A stretch of 64,000 nt of DNA from Vibrio metschnikovii CIP 69.14 (GTDB taxonomy: Bacteria > Pseudomonadota > Gammaproteobacteria > Enterobacterales > Vibrionaceae): assembly GCF_000176155.1 (NCBI RefSeq), contig NZ_ACZO01000006.1:744001-808000 (forward strand), written 5' to 3'. Positions within the stretch are counted from its first letter, which is position 1. The number at the start of each line of letters is the position of its first letter. The notes under the pieces were generated by a model. That model worked only from the letters and a program-made list of their open reading frames with translations. It was not told where the DNA came from and did not search any database. The translations under genes were made by a program, and so were the position numbers. Below are positions 26,745 to 33,628 of this stretch, piece after piece.

Positions 26745-28776
26745 ACCTTCATGGTGGCGAACGTGGCACCATCGCTTCCGAAGTATGGTCCGCTACCGAC
26801 TGTTGATTCTGACTTCCGTACCGATTGCCGTCACATTAATGGCGTTGATCGGTATCAGCTTTTATTGGTCTTTGCATTACACGTGGCAAAGTGCCTTGGT
26901 GGATGTATCAGAGCGCTTGGGGGTTGCTCAAAACAGCGTGACGCTATTGCAACAAAAACAAGCCAGTTATGTTCATGCCTTCGCCGATTCTTATGATTTT
27001 CAACATGGGCTTCGAGAGGGTTATTACTACCAGCCAGAGTTTATGGATTGGGTTCAGCAACAGAAAAAACGTTACGAATTAGACTTTCTGCATTTTCAAT
27101 TGGTTAACACGCTAGAACAGCAGTTCCGTTATTTGGATCTGACGCGAAAAGAGTCTTTTTTTGATGTGCTGAGTGCGGCTGAATTACAGCAATTGGATCC
27201 CGATTTAGCGATACGTGCACAAACCCCGATGTTAAATGACCGCTTGGTTGAATCGCGTGGATTAGTCAGCCGAACTGTCGTGCCGATCTTGATTGATCAA
27301 AAGATCATCGGTTTTTTAGAAGGAGGATTGCTGCTCAACAATAGCACGTTACTCGTCGACCAAATTCGAGACTTAATCTACCCCGTACAAGCCAATCGAT
27401 TAAGTCCAGCAGGCACGCTAACGTTATTTTTAGATGATTTACGGGTCAGTACTAATGTACCGCTTCATAGTGGTACTCAAGCTGGACGAGCGATTGGTAC
27501 GCGAGTCTCTCAACCGGTAGCGGATAAGGTATTAAGACAAGGTGAACAATGGGTAGATAAGGCGTATGTCTATGATGCGTGGTATGTCAGTGCTTATCAG
27601 CCACTTCACGATCAATATGATCAAGTCATTGGTATGCTTTATACTGGCTATTTACTGTGGCCATTGGTCAAAACTTACTTAACCAATATTGTCGAAATGG
27701 GCAGTATGGCATTGATTCTATTGATTGTTTCGGGTTTTTTCGTTTATCGTGGTTCACGTGATTTGTTTCGTCCTATTGAACGCATTCACCATGTTGTCAA
27801 ACGAGTACAAGTCGATCAAAATCAACGAATTGGCTCATTAGGGTTGGATGAAAAACATGAGCTCGCTCAGTTAGCCAAGCAGTTTGATCATATGCTGGAT
27901 TTACTGCAACAGCACAACCAACAAATTCAGCATGCCGCCGATCAGTTAGAAGCAAAGGTTCAATCGCGCACAGCAAGTTTGCATGAAAAGACGCAGCAAT
28001 TAGAACACCATATTCAATTACTGAATCAAACTCGTAATAAATTGATTGCCCATGAAAAACTGGCCGCGCTTGGTGAGCTGACCGCGGGTATCGCACATGA
28101 AATTAATAATCCTACCGCTGTGATTCTTGGCAATACTGAACTTATCCGTTTTGAACTTGCTGACCAAGCCCCACGGGTGGCTGAGGAAATTGAGGCGATT
28201 TTGCTGCAAGTCGATCGGATCCGTAATATTACTCGCAGTTTGCTGCAATACAGTCGTCATGGTGGTGTGCAAGATAAAATTACCTGGCAGCGTGTTAATC
28301 CAATTATCGAAGAGAGTATTACGCTCGTCAAAGCGGGCAGTAAGAAGCGTGAAGTTGAGTTTATTACGCAGTTGCAAGCGCGCTGTTCCGTGGAAGTGAA
28401 TCATCATCATCTGTTGCAAATTTTAGTCAACTTACAGATCAATGCCATTCACGCTATGCAAGGCAAAGGTCAACTCATCATTCATAGTGAAGATTGGCAA
28501 CAAGACGGAAAAATACTCGGCGCGATCATTCATGTTCAAGACCATGGTTGTGGAATTAAGCCTGAGCAATTGAGCAAAATATTTGCCCCTTTTTATACGA
28601 CCAAGAGGCAAGGAACTGGGTTAGGTTTGTCGGTATCACAGAGTTTACTCAGTCAAGTTGGCGGTGAAATTCGAGTTCACTCTGTTGAGGGGCAAGGTAG
28701 CACTTTTAGTGTTTACTTGTTGGCGAAGGCGGAGAGCCCGCTACTGATCACGACGACTCGCTCATCTTCTGAATAA
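26722..28776 (+). CDS. Membrane sensor histidine kinase paired with the sigma-54 regulator
   Basis: The 684-residue protein has a membrane helix (about 25-50), a large periplasmic Cache-like region (about 51-320), a second helix (about 325-347), a HAMP region, a coiled coil and a transmitter. The H-box is GIAHEINNPTAVILG; DHGCGI and GTGLGLSVSQSLL mark the ATPase domain. ATG 26722 overlaps the regulator gene by 23 bases, so the two form one translationally coupled two-component system. The signal is unknown; formate or oxyanion status is an inference from neighbours. Confidence 0.9.
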   Translation: MSKSRCAKPSWWRTWHHRFRSMVRYRLLILTSVPIAVTLMALIGISFYWSLHYTWQSALVDVSERLGVAQNSVTLLQQKQASYVHAFADSYDFQHGLREGYYYQPEFMDWVQQQKKRYELDFLHFQLVNTLEQQFRYLDLTRKESFFDVLSAAELQQLDPDLAIRAQTPMLNDRLVESRGLVSRTVVPILIDQKIIGFLEGGLLLNNSTLLVDQIRDLIYPVQANRLSPAGTLTLFLDDLRVSTNVPLHSGTQAGRAIGTRVSQPVADKVLRQGEQWVDKAYVYDAWYVSAYQPLHDQYDQVIGMLYTGYLLWPLVKTYLTNIVEMGSMALILLIVSGFFVYRGSRDLFRPIERIHHVVKRVQVDQNQRIGSLGLDEKHELAQLAKQFDHMLDLLQQHNQQIQHAADQLEAKVQSRTASLHEKTQQLEHHIQLLNQTRNKLIAHEKLAALGELTAGIAHEINNPTAVILGNTELIRFELADQAPRVAEEIEAILLQVDRIRNITRSLLQYSRHGGVQDKITWQRVNPIIEESITLVKAGSKKREVEFITQLQARCSVEVNHHHLLQILVNLQINAIHAMQGKGQLIIHSEDWQQDGKILGAIIHVQDHGCGIKPEQLSKIFAPFYTTKRQGTGLGLSVSQSLLSQVGGEIRVHSVEGQGSTFSVYLLAKAESPLLITTTRSSSE

Positions 28777-28783
28777 TCTTTTT

Positions 28784-28813
28784 CTGTGAATGAGTGATTG
28801 AACTCATTCACAG
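28784..28813. terminator. Stem-loop between the kinase gene and fdhD
   Basis: CTGTGAATGAGT (28784-28795) and ACTCATTCACAG (28802-28813) are perfect inverted repeats with a 6-base loop, located between convergent genes. No T-run follows on either strand, so its role as terminator is positional inference. Confidence 0.55.
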
Positions 28814-28839
28814 AGGAACATCAATCTCTTCACGTAAGA

Positions 28840-29658
28840 TTAGCCTTTGACATCAAAATCAATTTTTTCTGCGCCACTGTAGATTTCAAAACGCAGGCCT
28901 TTCGCTCGCGCAATGGTGGTAATACCAAACTGATTGGCCAAGTCTAAGCCCATTTGAGTGACCCCAGAGCGAGAAAGTAGGACGGGAATACCCATTTGCG
29001 CAACCTTAATCACCATTTCAGAGGTTAACCGTCCAGTCGTATAAAACAGTTTGTCATGACCTGAATCCCCTTGCAGCCAGAGTTCGCCAGCTAATGTATC
29101 GACAGCGTTATGCCGACCCACGTCTTCGACAAAAGAGCGCACATGGTTATTTTGGCAAATCGCACAGCCGTGAACGGCACCGGCTTTTTTATAGGTTTGA
29201 TTATGATGGGTGAGCGCCTCTAACGTTGCGTAGATCTGTGACTGTTTCAAGCGTGTCTGTGGGACTTGATAGCCTTCTAATTGTTGCATCACATTGCCAT
29301 ACATCGTGCCCTGACCACATCCAGAGGTAACGGTTTTTTTCTTAAGCGCCGGTTGAACACGGTCTATATTCTCTTTAGTCACCACGGCGGCTGAATGCGT
29401 TTGCCAATCAATGATCACTGATTGAAGTTGTTCTCGCTCAGCAATAAAACCTTGGTTTTTCAAATAACCGAGCACTAACGCTTCGGGGCGAGAGCCTAGA
29501 GTCATTAGTGTCACCACTTCTTGCCAATTTAACAGTACGGTTAAAGGTCGTTCACAGGCGATGGATTTGGTTAATGGCTCACCATACTGATCATATACCG
29601 TCACTTCCATGGTTTGTTGTGGATTTTCAGTCGGTTGAATAAGAGAGAATGCTGACAC
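28840..29658 (-). CDS. fdhD: Formate dehydrogenase sulfurtransferase FdhD
   Basis: The 272-residue protein carries AIC-type segments of FdhD: GSRPEALVLGYL, VTSGCGQGTMYG, VHGCAICQN, EDVGRHNAVDTLAGE and TTGRLTSEMVIKVAQMGIPVLLSRSG. FdhD transfers sulfur from IscS to the molybdenum cofactor of formate dehydrogenase. The loop that reads CGxCG in E. coli reads CGQG here, so only one of the two cysteines is kept. The start is GTG 29656-29658 with AGGA upstream. It is divergent from the DUF3305 gene. Confidence 0.93.
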   Translation of the reverse strand: MSAFSLIQPTENPQQTMEVTVYDQYGEPLTKSIACERPLTVLLNWQEVVTLMTLGSRPEALVLGYLKNQGFIAEREQLQSVIIDWQTHSAAVVTKENIDRVQPALKKKTVTSGCGQGTMYGNVMQQLEGYQVPQTRLKQSQIYATLEALTHHNQTYKKAGAVHGCAICQNNHVRSFVEDVGRHNAVDTLAGELWLQGDSGHDKLFYTTGRLTSEMVIKVAQMGIPVLLSRSGVTQMGLDLANQFGITTIARAKGLRFEIYSGAEKIDFDVKG

Positions 29659-29795
29659 AAATTGTTCCTATATCGATGCTAAAAGCGCGTTAATCGCCAA
29701 TCGTGATGGATGATACGAGTGAGGCAGAGATAAAGAGAGCAGCAAATATCATTCCATATTCTCTTTTTCGTCGTATGTTATGTCGATGAATGGGG

Positions 29796-29811
29796 TGGCG
29801 TAATAATTGCT
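29796..29811 (+). promoter_or_regulatory. Probable sigma-54 promoter upstream of the DUF3305 gene
   Basis: TGGCGTAATAATTGCT keeps GG-N10-GC spacing with TGGC and TTGCT; the -24 box is less ideal than at the other two promoters. It lies about 53 bases before ATG 29864. A weak enhancer-like sequence (GACACAAATTGTTC) lies at 29654-29667. Confidence 0.6.
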
Positions 29812-29863
29812 TAAATGAGCATATGTTGTTGATGGTATTGACTCAAGCAAGGATTTACTCTTC

Positions 29864-30328
29864 ATGGCTTTCCCCATTTCACATTCAGCGCCGTTGATCA
29901 AAAACGAATTTCAATGGTCCATTGGTTGTCTGCTTCATTTACGCTCGTTTAATGTTGGGCGTTGGGTAACGAGCCAATGGCAATTAAGCGGTTTTGAATT
30001 AATGCCTCAGGCTGAGTTCAAAGCGCGAGCCGTATTGGAGATCTTTCGAGATGAGCGAAGTGATTATCGATTTAACCTCAGCTCGCGAGAGCCTAAGTTA
30101 TTCGTGATCGTGGAAAATAGTACCGATGACGATCAACCCAAACTGGTGTGCATTACCGCCTCGCAAGGTGTGGCGGCTCGTTATATGGATAGCGACTACG
30201 TGGTACTTTCTGAGCCTATGCCTTTAGCGGTGCAAGCGTGGATTGAAGCTTTCATTGGTCGAGAAGGTGAATTGCTCGACTACCGTTCTAAAAAGCGTAA
30301 AGGTGCCGGGAGGTCATGTGGCAACTGA
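29864..30328 (+). CDS. DUF3305 family protein
   Basis: The 154-residue cytoplasmic protein resembles DUF3305, a family almost always found with formate dehydrogenase genes; function is not established. It has no signal peptide or cysteine cluster. It overlaps the DUF3306 gene, which starts 10 bases before its stop. A probable sigma-54 promoter lies upstream. Confidence 0.8.
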   Translation: MAFPISHSAPLIKNEFQWSIGCLLHLRSFNVGRWVTSQWQLSGFELMPQAEFKARAVLEIFRDERSDYRFNLSSREPKLFVIVENSTDDDQPKLVCITASQGVAARYMDSDYVVLSEPMPLAVQAWIEAFIGREGELLDYRSKKRKGAGRSCGN

Positions 30329-30857
30329 TTCTTTCTTTAATCGCTGGTCAAAGCGTAAATTAGATCAAGCAGCAGTATCAGAAGGCGAGGTTATTGAGGC
30401 ATCGGATAGTGGCGATAAAGCATTACCGAGTGATCTACCATCTGAGAGTGATTCTGAACTGTCTACGACCTTAACCCGCAATCAGACAGCCTCTCCGGCA
30501 GAGTCGGTGCCAGAAGAGAGCTTTGCTACTGAGAATGCGCTCTCCACGCTATTGGTTTCGGCTTCTGCTGAGTTGAAAAAACAGGCGTTACGGCAGCTTT
30601 TTTTCAATGGCGAGTTCAATCAAGTCGATGGTCTAGATGATTATGATGGTGATTATCATGCGTTAAAACCCTTGGCGAGTGAACTAGCACAAATTGTCCG
30701 TGAATGGCTTATTGATGTCGACCCATCGAATGTAGACCTGATACCTGAACACCAATCTGAACACCCAAATAACCATAACCACTTCGCTCACCATCAGCCA
30801 ATTATGCCGCGTGATCGGATGGATGAAGATGAGACAATATTGTTGGATAAAAAGTAG
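30318..30857 (+). CDS. DUF3306 family protein
   Basis: The 179-residue acidic protein begins (V)ATDSFFNRWSKRKL, the conserved opening of DUF3306. It has a disordered Ser/Glu-rich middle and a conserved LRQLFFNGEFNQVDGLDDYDGDY segment. GTG 30318 with GGGAGG just upstream is chosen; the open frame reaching 30243 lacks this conserved start. The C-terminus is His-rich (HPNNHNHFAHHQP). It partners DUF3305 in formate dehydrogenase clusters; its role in enzyme maturation is inferred. Confidence 0.82.
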   Translation: MATDSFFNRWSKRKLDQAAVSEGEVIEASDSGDKALPSDLPSESDSELSTTLTRNQTASPAESVPEESFATENALSTLLVSASAELKKQALRQLFFNGEFNQVDGLDDYDGDYHALKPLASELAQIVREWLIDVDPSNVDLIPEHQSEHPNNHNHFAHHQPIMPRDRMDEDETILLDKK

Positions 30858-30858
30858 G

Positions 30859-30902
30859 GACATTTTGTCTCGTTGCTCGGTTTCATTATGAGACAAAATG
30901 TC
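30859..30902. promoter_or_regulatory. Paired enhancer palindromes upstream of the fdh operon
   Basis: GACATTTTGTCTC (30859-30871) and GAGACAAAATGTC (30890-30902) form a large inverted repeat. Each 11-base core is itself near-palindromic, and the centres are 33 bp (about three helical turns) apart. They lie about 80 and 110 bp upstream of the sigma-54 GG. The cores are the same as the one beside tupA. Confidence 0.78.
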
Positions 30903-30973
30903 TTATCGGACGGATTGTGATGAAAGAATCATTTAAATTCACAATAAATCAATGAGATAGATGACATTTTAAG

Positions 30974-30990
30974 TTGGAACGTTATTTGCT
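30974..30990 (+). promoter_or_regulatory. Sigma-54 promoter of the fdh operon
   Basis: TTGGAACGTTATTTGCT has TTGG-ACG at -24, exact GG-N10-GC spacing and TTTGCT at -12. It lies about 60 bases before ATG 31050. Confidence 0.85.
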
Positions 30991-31049
30991 AAATCCATGT
31001 AATAAATAAGGGTAGGTCAATGAGCCTGCTTTCAGCATGGAACTGAGCA

Positions 31050-32711
31050 ATGTTAAACGACTATCTACAACAAGCCTCTAGTGTTTCTGGTCAAGCGCGT
31101 TGGTTTGCGCTGCAACATACTGTCGAGCTGCAGAATTTGATCCCACCAACGGTTAGTTATCAAAGTGGTGGTCATACATTATTAATCGGCCCCACCAGTT
31201 TGATTGAACGTGCGGCCCAACAACTGTCTGCAATGGGCTCTTTGACGCTTTTATCGATTGACGGCCATCAGGGGCATTCAAGCACACTTTACTTTGCCGA
31301 TTCGGTACAAATCAGTGGCTATTTGGGGGCATTCGATATTCAGGTGGTCAATCGTGGTCAAACCATCAATTTGGCACAAGCGGCAATCGGGCAAGCATGT
31401 TTTGATATTGTGTTGGATCTCTCACTCAACGGAATCATGAGTGAAGAGGTGCCCGTTCCTGGATACTTTCCTGTGGGGCGAGGTGAAAACAAACTCGTTG
31501 AAGCGTTAGAAACCATTCCAACATTAATGGGTACTTTTGATAAACCGAAATATTTCCGTCTCAATACCGATTTGTGTGCACACAGCTCACGAGGGGTGAA
31601 AGGTTGTGAGCGGTGTGTTGATGCCTGTCCGGCGGGTGCGCTTTCTAGTGAAGGGTCAGCACAAACAGGACACCGAATCGAAATCAACCCCTATCTTTGT
31701 CAAGGTATTGGAACGTGCGCGACGGCTTGCCCAACGGAAGCGATCCATTACGCTTTACCTAACCCTACCGATACACAAAAGTTTGTTGAGCGACTACTTA
31801 ACCATTATTTTCAGGCTCAAGGTGAAACACCGGTGGTTCTTTTTTGCAGTGATCGCCACGAAGCTCAGCATCTTATGGCGCTGAAAGCCTTACCCGATAA
31901 TGTTATTCCGGTGATGCTAGAAGAGCTTCCTTCTGTCGGTATGGATACTTGGTTCGCGGCACTGGTTAATGGCGCGACTCAGGTACTGTTTGCAGCTAGC
32001 CAGCATATGCCTGCGACCGTATTGCGTATTCTTCATCAAGAAGTGTCGTTAGCACAAACGCTATTAGCGTCATTAGGCTTAGACAAGCAGCGGATTGATA
32101 TTCTCTATTTGGAATCGCTAGGCGAAGGACTCCCAGTTCTGTGTGAAGACGATTTGATGCTTCGATTGGGTGAGCTCTCTGGTAATAAACGCCAACGTTT
32201 GTATCAAGCATTAGATGCACTTGCCAGTCAGTACCAACCGGATTCCATGATTCATTCACTGAATAGCTCAGCCCCTTTTGGCTCAATTGAGTGCGCCAGT
32301 CAAGATTGTACTTTGTGCATGAGCTGTGTCGCGGTCTGTCCTACGCGAGCCTTGCATCATAGTGGTGATATACCTGCTTTGCATTTTACTGAACAAGATT
32401 GTGTGCAGTGCGGTTTATGTGTCACTGCATGTCCTGAAAAAGTCTTGACGGCGGTACCAAGAATCAATTGGGACCATGATGAGCGACAAGCGGCGCAGGT
32501 GTTACATCAAGAAGAGCCCGCCCGCTGTTTACGTTGTCAAAAAGCATTTGCGCCTCAGTCAATGATCACCATGCTGCAAGATAAGTTACGTGGTCACTCT
32601 CATTTTTCAGATCCCATGTCTCTTAATCGAATCGCCATGTGCGAAGACTGTCGAGTGATTGATATTTTTGAAGCGATGGCTGAAAACCCAGAGCAGCAAC
32701 TTCACTATTAA
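31050..32711 (+). CDS. Multi-cluster 4Fe-4S ferredoxin-like protein of the formate dehydrogenase operon
   Basis: The 553-residue protein has several 4Fe-4S motifs: CERCVDACPAG (near 190), CQGIGTCATACPTE (near 220), CTLCMSCVAVCPTRAL (near 425), CVQCGLCVTACPEK (near 455), and CLRCQ and CEDC pairs near the end. No signal peptide is seen, so it is probably cytoplasmic. It starts the operon leading to fdhABC. Electron transfer or assembly for formate dehydrogenase is inferred. The ribosome site is weak. Confidence 0.82.
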   Translation: MLNDYLQQASSVSGQARWFALQHTVELQNLIPPTVSYQSGGHTLLIGPTSLIERAAQQLSAMGSLTLLSIDGHQGHSSTLYFADSVQISGYLGAFDIQVVNRGQTINLAQAAIGQACFDIVLDLSLNGIMSEEVPVPGYFPVGRGENKLVEALETIPTLMGTFDKPKYFRLNTDLCAHSSRGVKGCERCVDACPAGALSSEGSAQTGHRIEINPYLCQGIGTCATACPTEAIHYALPNPTDTQKFVERLLNHYFQAQGETPVVLFCSDRHEAQHLMALKALPDNVIPVMLEELPSVGMDTWFAALVNGATQVLFAASQHMPATVLRILHQEVSLAQTLLASLGLDKQRIDILYLESLGEGLPVLCEDDLMLRLGELSGNKRQRLYQALDALASQYQPDSMIHSLNSSAPFGSIECASQDCTLCMSCVAVCPTRALHHSGDIPALHFTEQDCVQCGLCVTACPEKVLTAVPRINWDHDERQAAQVLHQEEPARCLRCQKAFAPQSMITMLQDKLRGHSHFSDPMSLNRIAMCEDCRVIDIFEAMAENPEQQLHY

Positions 32712-32721
32712 GGCGATGTTT

Positions 32722-33354
32722 ATGCAAGTTACAGACACTATACGCACCGATATTTATCTGATGTTAGCTTCCCTGTTTCGTGCTCCTCCTAGTCAGTCAC
32801 AATTGCAGTTTTTGGCTGACCTAGAGATTGAAGATAACTCAAGCGTGATGAGCCAGTGTTGGTTAGCCTTAAGGCACGCTGCACAACATACTGATGTTGA
32901 TAGCCTTGAAGAGGAATATCAATGGCTATTTATTGGTATCGGGAGAGGTGAAGTGGTGCCCTTTGCCTCATGGCACCTGACTGGATCATTAATGGAAAAA
33001 CCTTTAGCGGATCTTCGCCAACATATGGCGCAGCTTGGTTTGCAGCGTTCCGACTCGGTGAAAGAGCCAGAGGATCATATTGCCGCCTTATGTGAAAGTA
33101 TGGCGTGGCTGATCAGCGATATGCCTGAACAACAAGGTGAGTTTTTTCATCGTCATATTAGCCCTTGGTTTAATCACTTAGCGCGACAAATTGAGCAAGC
33201 CGAACATGCGAATTTTTATCGAGCGGTATCTCAAGTGTGCAAGGCTTTTTTAAGCCTAGAGAGCATTCAGATGATACCAGCTAGCATTGCTAGTCAATGT
33301 AATACCCATGTTATGCATGTAAAAAACACCATTGAGCAGAATGTCAGCGAATGA
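32722..33354 (+). CDS. TorD-family cytoplasmic chaperone
   Basis: The 210-residue helical protein contains EEEYQWLFIGIGRGEVVPFASWHLTG, the TorD/DmsD family core, and a later CESMAWLI segment. Such chaperones bind Tat leaders and help insert molybdenum cofactor into an oxidoreductase before export. ATG 32722 lies 8 bases after AAGG; ATG 32716 is too close. Its client is probably the FdhA encoded nearby. Confidence 0.87.
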   Translation: MQVTDTIRTDIYLMLASLFRAPPSQSQLQFLADLEIEDNSSVMSQCWLALRHAAQHTDVDSLEEEYQWLFIGIGRGEVVPFASWHLTGSLMEKPLADLRQHMAQLGLQRSDSVKEPEDHIAALCESMAWLISDMPEQQGEFFHRHISPWFNHLARQIEQAEHANFYRAVSQVCKAFLSLESIQMIPASIASQCNTHVMHVKNTIEQNVSE

Positions 33355-33418
33355 TAACAAGCGTTCTACAACGGCAGGGGAACCATCACCGCGGTTATAT
33401 GGAAAAAGGAAAGAAGCG

Positions 33419-33619
33419 ATGAAAAAACAATCAGATGTTAATCAGAGTCGGCGCACGATATTAAAAAGCATGGCTGGTGCCGCCGTTGTCGGAGGTGTGG
33501 TGGCTTCGACGAGTCAGTCGGCGTTAGCGGTAGAGACTGTGGAAGAGGCGACGACACAGCCATTACAAAAAGGGTATCACGAAACTCAACATATCCGTGA
33601 TTACTACGCGAGTTTATAG
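33419..33619 (+). CDS. Small Tat-signal protein of the formate dehydrogenase region
   Basis: The 66-residue protein starts MKKQSDVNQSRRTILKSMAG, with a twin-arginine SRRTILK motif and hydrophobic core, then a short tail ending HIRDYYASL. It matches the small formate-dehydrogenase-region Tat proteins found just before fdhA in many proteobacteria. AAGGAAAG precedes ATG 33419; the longer frame from 33332 overlaps torD and is rejected. Its function is unknown; a small exported subunit is possible. Confidence 0.88.
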   Translation: MKKQSDVNQSRRTILKSMAGAAVVGGVVASTSQSALAVETVEEATTQPLQKGYHETQHIRDYYASL

Positions 33620-33628
33620 GAGCCAATA

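Noticed and set aside
30243..30317. N-terminal extension of the DUF3306 gene
   Set aside because: It overlaps DUF3305 in another frame, while a GTG with GGGAGG at 30318 gives the conserved family start.
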